A stretch of 64,000 nt of DNA, taken from the NCBI RefSeq assembly GCF_026914265.1, contig NC_069131.1:779501-843500 (forward strand). Reading direction: 5' to 3'. The position numbers were made by a program, and so were the translations under genes. This document shows, piece after piece, positions 48,395 to 61,432 of this stretch (positions are counted from its first letter, which is position 1; the number at the start of each line of letters is the position of its first letter). The stretch comes from Mya arenaria (Eukaryota > Mollusca > Bivalvia > Myida > Myidae). Under the pieces are notes generated by a model. The model searched no databases and was not told the DNA's origin. It saw only the letters and a program-made list of their open reading frames with translations.

Positions 48395-49919
48395 TTCTGC
48401 AAGATAAGTTCTTTATTTTCAGTAAACCGTAGACTTCATTTACCCATGGATGCGGTGACACAATGTCTTATTATTATATGTTAAGTATATTTCCACCCTT
48501 AAAATGGTCGAAAGTCTGTTTCATGACAAACCATAGACACGGATACATGTATCTACTGGCAAAAAGTGACTTTTTTTCATAAACCAGCATGTGAAACTTA
48601 ATCGATGTATGTTATAATAAAAATAAGAGACCATAAGAAGAATAAACATCAGTGAAGTGATATTCAAAGCGCACGGTAATGTTGATGGGTGACTGAATAA
48701 AAAATATGATGTAAAAGTAGTTGATATAAGTGTTTATCTCGTTTTGTGAACAACAAAAAGTGAGATTCACCTCAACTTTATCTTGGTGAATACATCTTTC
48801 TATGGTCCATATCACAATATATACACCTAATCATGTCAAAGCCTAAAACAAAGTCAGGGTTAAATTCCACAGATCAGGATAAGCTTTATCCACAGAAAGC
48901 ACCTTGTTATATATCTTATACTTTTCCATGATGAAATGAGAAATATATTTGAAATCTATGGATCACAAGAAGCTTCCTCCACCAATCCCAGAGGTTATCC
49001 CTATGCCACACTGAGATAATTCCTTTATGCATTACATACATAATAAGTCTGAATACACGGACTGCTTATGAAGAAAAGAATATATTATACATTATCCACG
49101 GTTCCCATGAGTGTTGCTCATTATTACCTCAACAGGTTTGTGATGAAAGAAAACAAAAGCTCCGAAGAGAAAATGACAACAATTATCTGCTGTTGAATTT
49201 AAATCAAACATTGAACATAACTCAATTATTTTTTACAGCCAGAGTGCTGGACCTTGTTGTAGATGTGCATATTGTCTCAGGCAACATGTGTACCAAGTTT
49301 TATTATAATATCATGAATGTCGTTTGAGTTATGACAAAGGTAAATGCTTTTCCTCAAGACGATGGTAAGAACAATATCTTAACTTCGTACCTTTAAAAAA
49401 CAGTGATTAAAGAGATTAAAATGTATGAAAATCCATAAGTCAGGATAACCCTTGACAATGAACCACTTTTGACTAATAGGTAGAATCACGAAGTCCCAGT
49501 TGACTGCTCTTCCAATCAACTTGCTCATGATAAATATATATGCAGTAGTTCACCATCCCTGCACCTGAAAATGTTGATTTATCTGCTGATAACTCAACTC
49601 GCTCATGATGAATATGCTATTATTTATGCATCAATTGTTGATTTATCTGCTGATCCTTGATTTGTCCATGATGAAAACAAAACTGTATTTAAAGCCATGA
49701 TTTAGATAAAGCTGTTTCTATGGCTGTCCAATCCATTTCAAAGGATTGTTGTTATGTTAAAATTAAGTTTTGAACATATAATCAAAGCTGGAACTAGCTG
49801 TAACTGTGGCTATGGGCTGGTTGTATCATTCACTTTGTTCATGGTCAACCTTAAATCAGTCCATAGTTAAAAATTCTACACACAAGTTTTATCAAGTCCA
49901 ATCTATAGCTGGCTTATGG
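48395..49919 (-). other. SMNDC1 3' UTR and candidate poly(A) signals
   Basis: Sequence after the SMNDC1 stop on the minus strand. AATAAA hexamers on that strand lie at 49299-49304 (about 0.6 kb 3' UTR) and 48412-48417 (about 1.5 kb). No other gene is seen. Two copies of TTGATTTATCTGCTGAT lie near 49576 and 49639. Confidence 0.45.
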
Positions 49920-52900
49920 TTATTTCTTCCATTTATCCTGCCCCTGGAACTTTGTCATAGGGCGGCCCCCCTGGCCACAAGTCCCCACCCCAACCTTGCC
50001 GATCACGCTGTCGGGTGTGGCAAATATGCTCTTCTTGACCTTGCCCTTACTGGTCTTGGCAAATGTCTGAAATGGGATTCAGAAGTATGGACATAATGTA
50101 TAATTGTAAACACATGTTTGTTAGACTTAATAACATAGCAACCTGAGGATTATCCCTGTAGTTTTCATTGTAATATGAAAATGTACTTTAAGTCAATTAC
50201 GACTGAAATTAAAAAATCATCATCTGCCATCACTGAAAATTTGATAACTAAGTATAAAAAACTCACAGAGATATGCCATTGTAAAGAGACAAATCCTCCA
50301 AGTTTTAGGGGAAGATGATATATAATAACTTATAATGTCTTTGAACAAATTTTAAAATCATTTTACCATTCAATCGTCAGTTATGGACAGGACAAGCATA
50401 AGCTGAATGTCTGAAAATCTATATTTGTTAGACAGTATAAACTGAATGTTTTCACTTTAATATACACCTCTAATGAAAGAAGAACATTGATGTGTCCAAC
50501 CTTGACGTTAAAGTCGAGCCACTTGTTCTTCACCGACTCTGTCTCCTCCTCCAACTCCTTGCGTCTCTGAGCTTTCTTCTGGTTCTTCTTCCTCTTGTAT
50601 TCCCGTTCTAGGGCCAGCTTGTCCTTCCTGAAAAACATTGTACATGCCAGTGATGACCATCTACCATTGAAAAACTTATTCATTTAAATTTGCATTTCGA
50701 TAATTTGTTGATGGGTATTGGCTAGGGTTTAGATGAGGTGGTTTGCCGATTCCTATGTTTAGGTGTCCACATATGTTATGTGTTCAAGCCCCATCAAACT
50801 AACTTTCTGATTGACGGTCAAAATGGACAACAGTACCAGTTTCTATACAAGAAACAGACCATGTGTGGTTCATGTCAGAATAAAGCTGCTTTGTCAATCA
50901 AGCTATGATAAATAAGCATAAACTTATGTTTTAACATATAGCATCCCACTTCAGGAGATGTAAGGCTACCACTTATTTGGAGAAAGGTTTTGACATATAG
51001 CCACCTTATAGTAGTGGTACAAGGTTTTAAGGTATAGCCACCTACTTGGAAAAAGGTACAATGTTTTGACATAAAGCATCTAGGACAGATGTACATGGTT
51101 TTGATGAATAGCCACCTACTAAGAGAGTGGTACAAGATTTTGACGCAGGCAAAAAATAATGGTGAGAAAACGGGTAAAAACCCTTAATACAAAAGATAGG
51201 ACGCAGCAGAAAAATGTCAAAATCGGAGCCGAAAATGTTTTAGGTTGGTGAGGCATTTATAACATATATATTAAATAAAAAACAATAAATTTGTTTGAAT
51301 ATTAGGTGTATTTAGATAACATTCTCATGTAAAGCCAAATACTAAGAGAGTGGCTCAAGGTTTGGACTTATAGCCACCTACTTGGAGAGAGGTTTTTTCC
51401 CGTCCCCACTGCCTCCAGCCCCATCCATGGCGCGCTTCTTGGCCGACTCATTGTCTGCTGGCTTAAGTAGGGAAACCTGACAAAAACATAGGTTGAATTT
51501 TAATCTTGTCATACAAAGAAGCAAATAAAAGACCTTGTACTAACTATTGTAATAAGTCTTGCAATTAAGCTATACACATTAACACTCATCATTGCATTAT
51601 TACAGAATATTCAAAACAGGAAACAAATTGAGCTTGGTTCAGTTCAAGTAGAATTATAGGAACAAATCTAGTTTCCTATAATTTAACCAAGATCTTACTT
51701 TAAGGCACATCCTTCAAAGCTAAGCAGACATTAAACCAGAGACATACAACATCACAAGATAAAAAGAACATTACACAATTATCATTTTTAGTTAATGTTT
51801 GAAAAACTGTTTATACTAAAAAGGTCATGGTGACATTATAATGACCTGCAGCCAATTGTATATAACTGGTTAATTCTTTGGTTTGATGAAAGTTTGGCCT
51901 AAACCTTTATTGATTGGTGAATATTTATCCAATGATGACTGTCTACCAATTAAAACATTTAAATGTGCAAACTTACCAAAAGATAACCTGTGGACAATTT
52001 GTCCCAGTTTAATACAAATGCAGATGTTAAGTTGAAACATTATATATTTTACAACGATTGTGAAGAAAGTTATGATAACTTATACAAAGTCACTCTCGTT
52101 GGCAGGTTGTTGTGGGAGAGTGTCAACAGTGTGGTCTTTTGTTTGGGAAACCGGAGTACCCTGAGAAAACCCACTCGTCCGGTCAGTGACCACTTACCAA
52201 AGACACATCCAGACTGGGAATCGAACCTGGGTCGCCTTGGAGAGAAGCGAGTGAGCTAACCAACTCGCTAACCGGACAACCAGATGTTTATAACAATGCA
52301 ATAAGATCTGCAGGCACAAGCCTCCTCCTTTATGGTATGTACAATGTGACCTTACCTCTGTGAGATCTGTGTTTCCATATTCGTCAAAGGTGACCGTACA
52401 TGAGCCGTCCTCCAGAACCTCGTCCACTGTGGCCTCGTAGAAACTGTGATTGAGGGAGATGATATTCATTAAGCAGGTATTTGGTAAGCATGTTGGTATA
52501 TCATATTCATAATGATTATAACAGAAAACAAGAACACCTAAAGGTCAACAGCAAAACTCTGCAAAGCAAAGCATTCTATTGCTTGTTTTCACTTGAAAAT
52601 GAGGCATTCCTCAACAAAGGGCCAGTTATGATTCTTGCTGTTGTGTGTATTGTTTCAGTTGAATGTCTTGAAGGATTTTACAGTTATAGCCAGTGTAAGG
52701 GTTTAGCACAACAATGCCACCTACGTCAACCTAACGAATGCTAGGACAATACCTCAATATTTTCTTTGACAAACGGACAAGCTAAAATCTTAAAAACTGA
52801 AAAGAACTGCTTATACATGGACAACACACTCTAAATTGATTAACTCCTTTTTTATCTATTAAATTTTATGCCTAGTAACAAATCTGACCTCTGAACAGAG

Positions 52901-55900
52901 CACTTTGTATATGACTATCACTATTATGGTACTTCACTGTAGTAGCAGTTACAACAATTGAGTTGGCCTCATATTAAAAAAAAATGTGTCAAAATTAAGT
53001 CAAAATGGCTACATTTCATTACAACATGTGCCTTTGTATGCCTTACATTTGTTGATAAATGCTCCATATGTTATGTTTTAATGACTTCACATTTTTAAAA
53101 ACATTGTTGTGGCGTAACTATCACATATCAACACATGTAACACTACTAAGTGCTTTATAAGTCAGTATGACACTAATATAACAGAATTGTGAAGGTTCAA
53201 ATTTTATTAACTAAAAAACTGCAGTTTAAATAGGTACGTGTTCGTAATAACAATTCAAATCAAGTTTATGTTTGAAATGTTTAAAAAACGGCTATGGCAA
53301 TTTCATGTAGTTAAAAACAAAATTTAACTATTCACCTTATAAAAATGTCTTTTATCAAATTAAAAGACAGAGCAGCTACCAAATGAAGATGAAAGCCCTA
53401 TATTAAAGTTTTATTAATGCTCAACTTAGTGACTGAAAATTATATATATATATTGACTATATTTATATCACACTGACACTAGAGTGAGTAGTATAGCTCT
53501 CCATATTCTTCTAATAGTCGAGCTAAAAACTGCAAAACTACAAGATAGGTAACGGACACTACATACTAACTAAGTAATGATTGATACAATAATACAACAA
53601 TAACTTTGCATTAACAAATTTGGCCTGCAAAACATTTTCTTTAATCTGAAGCAGACTATTACTTCTTGTCCTTGGACCACATTGCCAGACATCTGTCCCC
53701 GGGCAGCCAGTGTTTGACAGGTGCCCGCTTGGTTGCCATGGTTTCACCAGATGCACCTCCCACCTCTGTGACATCATCAGTCGCGGCTGGCTGGTTTTGT
53801 CCAATCAGATCAAGGGTGAGCTCAATCACTTCCTGTTAACAGAATATCCGACTTTAGTAGGGGAAAATACACTTAACATGGACTAGTCCATTTATTATTT
53901 CTTCTAATATTTGATTTTATTGTTTTTAACCTGTCATAGTCTTCAAATTGTTTAAATGTGCTCTAAAGTTAGGCCACTTTTGTTAAAATGACATTATTAT
54001 GCTGGACATGGCATGATATTCATTTTGATCTTCATGTATTACCTACACTTCTGCCTAGATTCATAATTAAGCTTGACGCCAACAGATATTGAAAATAAAA
54101 GAATGCTTTTCCACAAAACCAAACCTGGTCATGTATGGTCGCTCAATGTGGACAGCTTATACTTACACCAGAAACGATGTCGAGGACTTTAGCAATAACA
54201 TTTCATCCTCATCTATAAAATACAATCTAACAACACATTAAACATATTCAATGAAAAATTTACTCCTAAGTGAATGACTTTTTCATTATTATTTTTACGC
54301 AAATACTTAATCTGAAGTTAAATGTCATCATCTCATAACTTATATTCTAATTAGTATGAGTATTCTCCAAATAGTAAGCTAATACACAGTTATATATTAC
54401 CAGCAAATCTGTCCTCAGTTTCTTGAGATCTTCGTTATCAGGGTCTGAAGATAGTGACTCATCGACCTGAAAATAAATAATACAACTTAAAAGGATTGTC
54501 AGAATCTAGTATTGAAGAGTTTGGAACAAATTTAAAACAGTGACTTCCGTCATACAGATAAATGGGCCATGATGTTAATCCTTTGGACACACAGTTTAAC
54601 ATTAACTAAAAAAACAAAATCATTTTCAGTAGTTAAAAGCATTTCCCATCCCAAATTTGATATTAATTTCAAAATTAAAATCAGTGATTTTTTTTGGAAT
54701 TATTTCTTCCACCTGTGCCTTGCAAATTTGGAAAAAAAAAGTCGATTTTGGTAAAAATACCAAATCATGTCAAACAACTTTCATTATGGCAAATATATCT
54801 GTTTTAACATCTTTATGCATACATTATGCTGTGAAAGAGTAAGTCTTGTCTAGATTTGTTTATATTTCAAGAAACTCATTGCTTTATTATTCACTTACGT
54901 TATCTGCATATATCAAATTAGGAAAAATATTTAAAATTTTGGGAAAAATGGACAGTTTTCCGCAAGTGGAAACAGCCTTTAGAAGGCGGTAAACTGCACC
55001 AAAAAAAATTCACTGAAAATGAATTAACAGTGTGGTTGATAGTATATTAAACATTCTCCAAAAACATAAAATAATATGTTTAAGTTCTAAAATACAGTCA
55101 GTCAGAACATTCAAGTCAATTTCAAGTGGGTTATGTTTAGAATAGGCAGTGTGTTAAAAATCTGGAATTGAAAAACCAGTCTTCAAAAATACTTAGTAAT
55201 GAGTACCGGTACCTGCCTGTGCACATAACTTTAATCTACGTCATCAATTTCTGTGTGATTATCAGAAAACGAAAGTAGGCATTTCTTAAATTAGTTTTAC
55301 ATCTATTGTGCAGGAATTGATCACCGATTATGTTCATATACAATTCGAGGATTGCATATTTTCTGCAAATTTTGAACTCGCAATTTTTTGCGAGTGTCTT
55401 TAAATTCCACTCGCATTTTTCAATTTTGGCTTGCATTTTGCGACTGTGCGAGTGCTAAATTCTAACACTGGTCACATAAATAAATAAATATGTTGAGATT
55501 GTTGTGTAAATGATGTATCAAATATTGCGTTTATTAATGTCACATAAATGACTGAGATTGTTGTATAAATAATGTATATACTATACTGTTTATATTTATT
55601 AAATAGTTTTAAACACCAAGATTTCTTCATTTATTAACAATGCTATTTTAGGCACAGTCATGTATCACATAAATAAATAAAAAAATAGCAATAACAATGT
55701 TTTGAGTAATAAACGATTTCACACACTCCGCTTGTCAACATACACATCAAAAGGTAAAATATTCAATAAAATGGTCTACTGAATTATTCCTTTCTTCCTA
55801 AATTGGTGTTTGTGTAACGTGCGAGCCAAACAAACATCAACAGATCCCTTCAGAGAAAAGCATGCTCGACCCTGAAGGGGTCTGCTGGTCTTTATATATA

Positions 55901-57119
55901 CTAACTTCTCTATTCACACAGATCCCGGGCTTTGCTAATTTGCATATTACCAAGTTAACATACGTACTACGAACGTACTTCCGTTTATAACGGAATATTA
56001 TTATGAACACAAATCCGCCGCCTACAGCGGACCGTTACATTTGCTCACACAGTCTTCCCGAAATGTGCCGGTCCGACGGACATATCCGGCAAAATTTGTA
56101 CAGGTCCGGCAGGTCTTCCGAAAATGACAGTCCGGATGACCGACATATTTGGAGATGACTAAATTTAGCGAAAAGGTACCTGAAAGCGAAATGTCTCTAA
56201 AAACAGTTCGCTGATCATTTGCCTTAGCGGTAGTTAGTCGATCCCATACTGATATTGACGTCACATAACATCGCCAAAAGTTGGCCATTTCCGATATGCA
56301 ATCATGATGTTGATCGCCCGGGATAAACGAGTAAATATGATTCATCAGTAACAGCATTTAATTACAACTGTTTTGATTGGTTCTTGGTTTGCAACAAGGT
56401 ACAATCAAAATCGTCAGCGCACAATATATTCTTCGTCTACAGTCAAAATGGCGACAGTTGGTGGAATTACCGTAAGACAGAAAAACCTGTCCATGTAATG
56501 TTTATGTGTTGTTGTTTTTTTGTGAACTAAATCAGGAATGCATTAAAACCAGTTGACATTCATTTTTTTACTCTTTTTGTATACAATGCAATGACATAAT
56601 TGTTCCGACAGGCAAATATTTTTTCATACCGGCAAAAACTTCCAAAGTGCCTGTCCGGTGGACAAGCAGAATTTTTACAATTTCGGGAAGACTGCTCACA
56701 CCTAATAAATTGGACATAATAGTTGCATTAATTGCTAATTGTAATAAGGTTGACGAACTGTAAAAATATGTTGACGAAAAAGCTACCCATTCTGCACTAT
56801 AAAATAAGGTAGACAAACAGGTAAGGTGACGAAACATCCGGTACCCTTAAAAAACGTTCCCTTTATGCGCATTACTATGACTAACAGTCGGATATGATGT
56901 AACCATGCTCTGATTCACTGTTATGTGCTTAAAAAAATAATGAACACATGTAATTCTGAGGAGTCACTTCTGAATTGGAATGATTTGCACTTTAATGATA
57001 ATCCGAATTTGTTGAACTTCCGGATACTGTACATTCGCACAAAGTATATCTTCGGTTAGATGTACCTGTTGGAGTTGAAGTTTGTACATAGACAGGTTGG
57101 CCTGAAGGTCATCTCCCAT
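49920..57119 (-). CDS. SMNDC1: Survival of motor neuron-related splicing factor 30 (SPF30), complete
   Basis: Seven exons on the minus strand: 57066-57119, 54401-54466, 53663-53832, 52356-52443, 51382-51476, 50501-50627, 49920-50066. All junctions are AG/GT and join in frame to 248 aa (human 238). SPF30 is a nuclear spliceosome protein needed for tri-snRNP entry. Its Tudor domain binds symmetrically dimethylated arginines. The N-terminal helical part (ENEDL-like NEDLKKLRTDLLEVIELT) is followed by the Tudor domain at about residues 80-133. Cage residues W92, Y99, F116, Y119 and N121 keep the family spacing. Then come a Lys/Glu-rich coiled region (EREYKRKKNQKKAQRRKELE) and the conserved tail KSIFATPDSV...GKVGVGTCG..GRPMTKFQ. 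The start is the ATG of MGDDLQANLSMYK, which aligns with the family N-terminus. Confidence 0.96.
50940..51135 (-). repeat. Intronic tandem repeat copying the SMNDC1 exon 5 donor junction
   Basis: On the minus strand about four degenerate copies of a 55-60 bp unit carry CCAAGTAGGTGGCTATA-like sequence followed by CAAAACCTTGTACC. The copy at 51033-51050 is identical over 18 bp to 51369-51386, which is the real exon 5/intron 5 boundary. Confidence 0.75.
52029..52281 (-). mobile_element. tRNA-derived SINE in SMNDC1 intron
   Basis: Minus-strand copy of the SINE family seen at 12149-12399: A box GTTAGCGAGTTGGTTAGC, B box GGTTCGATTCC, body GTGGGTTTTCTCAGGGTACT, tail TTGTAAAATATATAATG. It is flanked by agatgtt (52022-52028 and 52282-52288). 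It lies 75 bp upstream of exon 4's donor end in genomic order, inside the intron between exons 4 and 5. Confidence 0.88.
55465..55690. repeat. Degenerate tandem block with GTCACATAAAT
   Basis: Two to three copies of a roughly 70-85 bp block (TCACATAAATAAATAAA or TCACATAAATGACTGAGATTG, then GAGATTGTTGT.TAAAT) near 55471, 55540 and 55665 in SMNDC1 intron 1. Confidence 0.5.
55813..56039. mobile_element. Solo LTR, Gypsy-like, in SMNDC1 intron 1
   Basis: 227 bp starting TGTAACG and ending CGTTACA, flanked by the 4-bp direct repeat tttg (55809-55812 and 56040-56043). It contains a TATA-like CTTTATATATAC. There is no internal coding part, so it is a recombination relic. Family by terminal sequence style only. 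The exact flanks suggest it is not very old. Confidence 0.65.
56050..56694. mobile_element. hAT-like MITE in SMNDC1 intron 1 (645 bp)
   Basis: 15-bp perfect inverted ends CAGTCTTCCCGAAAT, with further CCGGACAGG/CCGGCA-rich subterminal similarity. It is flanked by a ctcaca direct repeat (the 8-bp tgctcaca reading is also possible if ends are trimmed). No transposase. A short ATGGCGACAGTTGG frame in the middle (near 56447) is preceded by a YY1-like AAAATGGCG. Confidence 0.72.
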
Positions 57120-57500
57120 TTTGACAAGATTGTGTTGTTATTCTACGCAAATGTTTATGATAAATATTGTAAAATTTGTCGTAGATTTTCTTTTTTACTT
57201 GCGATATATTTCTTTGTAGTAATTTTCGCAAATGAAACAGTCAACACTTTTCTCCATTTTAGGCAGTCCATGATTTCAAGTAATGGTATTACTTGTTTCA
57301 TTTACCCCATTCTCGTTCACCAGAGTGACGATGCTTTGCGCACCACTTTATATCATTATCTAACATCTAATGAGAATGCATTTATCCCCCCCGCGGAAAA
57401 TGCAAACACAAGAAAAGACTCGAAGACTCGGAACAGCATTTTGTATAGCCGAATTTTATATTAGGTAACGTTCTCAATGCTCAAAACGAATACATTTTCC
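57120..57500 (-). promoter_or_regulatory. Likely SMNDC1 5' UTR and promoter region
   Basis: Sequence immediately upstream of the SMNDC1 start codon on the minus strand. No TATA box is placed with confidence. A CpG-containing run (CCCCCCGCGG near 57388) is the only GC-rich spot. A 134-codon plus-strand open frame through here is a chance frame overlapping exon 1. Confidence 0.35.
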
Positions 57501-58970
57501 ATAATTATATCGGGGATGAAATGGATATTATAAAAAAATACATTAATTTCGACACATATTTTTATTAAGTCTCCCGTCAGCTAGGGCGTAGCAAGACGTA
57601 TTTATATTTGTACGCATATATTTTAGTGAGATCTTGGTCAGGAATTCATTTCAGAGACGGTCAGAATATGAAGCTTAATGTCAAATAAACCTGACAGGTG
57701 CGCACTTAAGGTTTATTATCATAAATTGACGTCCTTTCACTTTAGATTAATATTGAGCTTGTTCATTATTTTTCCGAACGACCGGAGAGTTTATAAGAGA
57801 CTTTTCTGAAATCGTAAGTTTGTCAGTATTTTTATCGTACGTTAAAAGGACAGACAGATAGACAGAGCATGTGCATAATAACAGACGAATATACTAAAAA
57901 AACTTAAAAAACAACAACACATGATAGCTTATTACGGTTGATCATAAGTATAAGACTCCATATCAGTGAGGAGGTGAAAAGTTCTTCTGAAGAACGGCAA
58001 CATATAAATAATATTCGATTTTTTAATTGATTCCTTAAAGAACACATAATCAAAGTTTTATCAATTTCATTCTATTATATTAAGGTTACAATTGTAAATT
58101 CATGCGATCTCACAATGTTTTCATTATTTAATGGAATATACTGAAGAATATAAAAGGATACATTCAATGTCAACTCTCGGGAAATCCGATGTCCCGGAAG
58201 TTATCATAGAGTTTTAATTGCTCCCTCGAACAATATATCCATGAACGGATTATTTAAGTTCCAACGTATTTGTTTGGTAAAATCTTGCTCTTTATGATGA
58301 AATTTCAGTTTGGCCCCGGAAAATATTCGTTAGTTTCTCTGGCTCAATTTTGTTTTTAAAAAAAAAACGAGGAGGGAGGCGGATTAAAAATATTTCTATT
58401 CAACATCTTTATTATTTTTTCGCCCAAACCAGTCAATTATCCTTTTATTATTAAACTGTCCTCATAAGATATTAAAATAATATTCCAAGTCCTCATCGGG
58501 GTGAACGCGTTCTTGGAGACTTTCTTATTGTGCATATAATATTATATATTTTCCACCATCCATTACGGATAATGCCTCCTATGCTTCTGTCACCTGGTTG
58601 TGACTATAAGTGTAATTGTGTTTCATACAATGTACATTTTTTCGCACCTTTCATTGAATGTCCAAACGCCAAACAGCAAATCAATATCTTATGTTAATAA
58701 TAAATTTATTTAAAAAAAAATAATGATGTAGACTGACGCAAAAACCGGAAGCCAGAAACATATTAATAATTCCCTATAATATGACAATGTAACACAATGT
58801 TGATGAACATTTATTTTAGATTAAACATCACAAACTACGTTTTTATAACACGTAGTTTATTATAAGGCACTTGACGCATTTCGACAATATCTTATTTCAA
58901 CGGAAAGTGATTTATATATGCCTATCATTTGACCTCTAGATTTTGGAGAAGAAAAACATCATTCCAGGCT
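57500..58970. other. Intergenic, nothing recognised
   Basis: AT-rich sequence between the divergently placed SMNDC1 and CTSC genes, with no repeat array or conserved frame that I can support. Confidence 0.45.
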
Positions 58971-58984
58971 TTCAAATCTTGGAT

Positions 58985-59460
58985 GCATTTGTACGGGACT
59001 AGCGGTGCTGGTTCTCGAACCCGGCTCTCAGAGCAACCGCTCGTACGTGTGGTTGTGCATGGTACGAGATCTGTCTCCCCTCTTCTGTCTTTCCCACTGG
59101 CTCTTTGAGCCAGCATCGTACATGCGTATGTGGTCGCGCATGCTACGTTCTCTTAATCCCCTCGCATATCCTTCATCTGCGTTCTGACTTCTCTTGTCTG
59201 TCGATGTCTCTGTTCTACTCTCTTCTTAATCTTACTCCTCTCTCTTGTCCACCATCTCTGATCTGAACTCTCCTCATCGTTCCACTCATATCTCCTTTAC
59301 TTAATCTCTGTTCTGACCACTCTCGTCATAATTCCTTTCCTTCATTTACGCCCCCCCCCCCACACAACTTGCCTCTCCTCTAACAATCGTGTACTGGTTT
59401 TCACCAACTTACCTTCCTCTTTCCTGTTCTCCTTCAAATTTCTACTGCCTTATTTTAAAT
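58985..59460. repeat. Diverged direct duplication and pyrimidine-rich tract
   Basis: CGTACGTGTGGTTGTGCATG and CGTACATGCGTATGTGGTCG (each followed by a related GC/CT stretch) are two diverged copies about 80 bp apart. A B-box-like GGGTTCGAGAACC on the minus strand (near 59015) hints at a SINE remnant. A C/T-rich low-complexity stretch follows to about 59450, including a run of C near 59351. Confidence 0.45.
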
Positions 59461-61190
59461 CAGGTTATTTACACAATATAATTACACAGTTATAAGAAAG
59501 TGGCATTTAAAACAATGTATTTCTTATATATATTAATGGGCTTCGAATTTGCTTTACCTTTATTTAACACTATTATTAATATTTAATATGCGTCCTTACC
59601 ATAGAAGCGAACAATATAATCCTGGTTCACACGCGGAGTCGTGCTTTTGGTCGTATCTTATATTTTTTTCTCTCCAAAAATGAAATAAAAAAGTTAACTT
59701 GGACCATTTTAGAAAAGTGGACAGGGTTGGAAGTTGGGTGGAGTGCCAACCACCTGAATCTGCACGTGTTTGTATTACTTTCGGATGTTATCTGATGGAA
59801 TCCGAATCCACACTTTGTAAACTCTAGCCAACCAAACCTCGGTATCCCAAATACCCCAACCCAGCGAATCAAAAGAGGGTGTTACACCTTCAATATTGGA
59901 AATACACACAAATGGAAAACTTGAAATCAGAATTCGTTATCAGCTTTGAGAGCGGTTTTAAATATGGTAACCTTTTAATTTCTTGCATAGTATTAAAACA
60001 CCTGTAATTATTATTATACGTACTGAAACACTAAAATATTTCAAATGTTCGTGTCAAACCAAAATTCAGGTATGAAGAAGAAAATAAGGGTGACTGTATA
60101 TATATATGCATATAATAAGTGTGTTAATATTTATATAGATATATCAATGAAATAAAAATGATAATTTTTACTGTTTTAAACAGTGAAAATATTTTTATTT
60201 TTTTACTGTTTCGAAATTTTAGCTCGATCGTTCCTACATCCAGATAAAACATACGCGTTACTTTCACATATAATTTGGGACGCTTTTCTGAAAAACTTTA
60301 ATAAAATGTCTTTATGTGCCAAGCTTAAAATGTAATGCGATCTTACACGGAAACAAACAACTATCCTCTATATATTTACGTCCTCGTGACCATGGATCAC
60401 ACACATGAACGATCATGTGATATCGTGAGTTACTTGTAACCTTGTGATCATGTTTGTTCTGCTTTCAGTTTGAAGTTTAAAGTTATTTAAATTCATTATA
60501 CATTGGAGTTTTCTTCAAAACAGAATGGAAAAGGTAATAATTAAATGAAATGTTCTGTATTGTATTTTATGATTGATATTTAATTTCTCGACAAGGAAGC
60601 TTAACTTAGACTGTAAACTTCAATAAAGTCAGCGAATCGTTAATAAAGAGGACGTGAACTGAAATAGCGTAATTGTAAACAGAGCATATATATCGTTACA
60701 GCGTAGAGCCATCGTCAATTGATGGTGTAAAAACTGATCAAGCAAATATAAACCACAATATAAAAGATTATGTTTTGGTTGAATTTCGAAATCACAGAAA
60801 ATGCCATGCCAGATTTATTGTATTTTTAGCCTCATCTCATCTGGCTGGAAGGTTTATGGTCTTTGAAAATGAAAAACAACCTCGAGTTGTTTTAAAAATA
60901 TAAAATAAATATAATAACTGCATTTATGGAGTACGTATATAGTACGATATTAAGAAGTATGTTATACCATAAACAGATTTACCTTAGTAATAAATGAATC
61001 TTCAAGCCAGGGGATACTTTTACGCTCGCATTAATTTGTTAAATGGTCTATCATACTAAGTATAGTCTTCCGCAAGTTTTGAACTGGACACATTACCTCG
61101 AGTTACTTAAAGTGTATAAGGACGTATTAGAGGGGGTTCCATTTTCGCAGTCTATCTGACAACTATTATGTCATTAATTCCTTCTATCAG
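59460..61190. other. Upstream flank of CTSC, nothing firm
   Basis: AT-rich. The promoter and any non-coding first exon of CTSC should lie in or near the right part. ATGGAAAAG/GTAATA near 60524 is a possible leader exon with a donor, but nothing proves it. Confidence 0.35.
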
Positions 61191-61219
61191 TGAAGGCCTC
61201 GGCGTTCCAACCCCGTATG

Positions 61220-61415
61220 GACGACACTGTTGAGCCACCGGTGACCGCGGATACGCCCACACACTACGTTCTATTCTGATATACACTGCTACATTTTATT
61301 TTGTTTTCGATCGATTTACCGTTTCAGAATCTGTAGATGACGCTGCTGTCTTCGTTATGATGGTGACGATGACTGCTCAAGGCCCGGGGTCCGCCAATTG
61401 TACGAGTATCGTACA
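61220..61415 (+). pseudogene. Possible decayed copies of CTSC exon 1
   Basis: CCGGTGACCGCGGATACGCC (61237-61256) resembles GCCGCGGACACGCCCGCC in exon 1. A second patch at 61372-61410 (CAAGGCCCGGGGTCCGCCAA then TTGTACGAG) resembles GGGCCC...CGCCAACTGTACCTTCGAG. Both are short, so chance cannot be excluded. Confidence 0.25.
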
Positions 61416-61432
61416 CACGCCATTCGTACAAT

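Noticed and set aside
55938-55945. Octamer ATTTGCAT as the distal element of an snRNA gene
   Set aside because: It lies inside the solo LTR, and no snRNA sequence is found at the expected distance.
57060-57464. 134-codon plus-strand frame upstream of SMNDC1
   Set aside because: It overlaps SMNDC1 exon 1 in antisense and has no recognisable domain.
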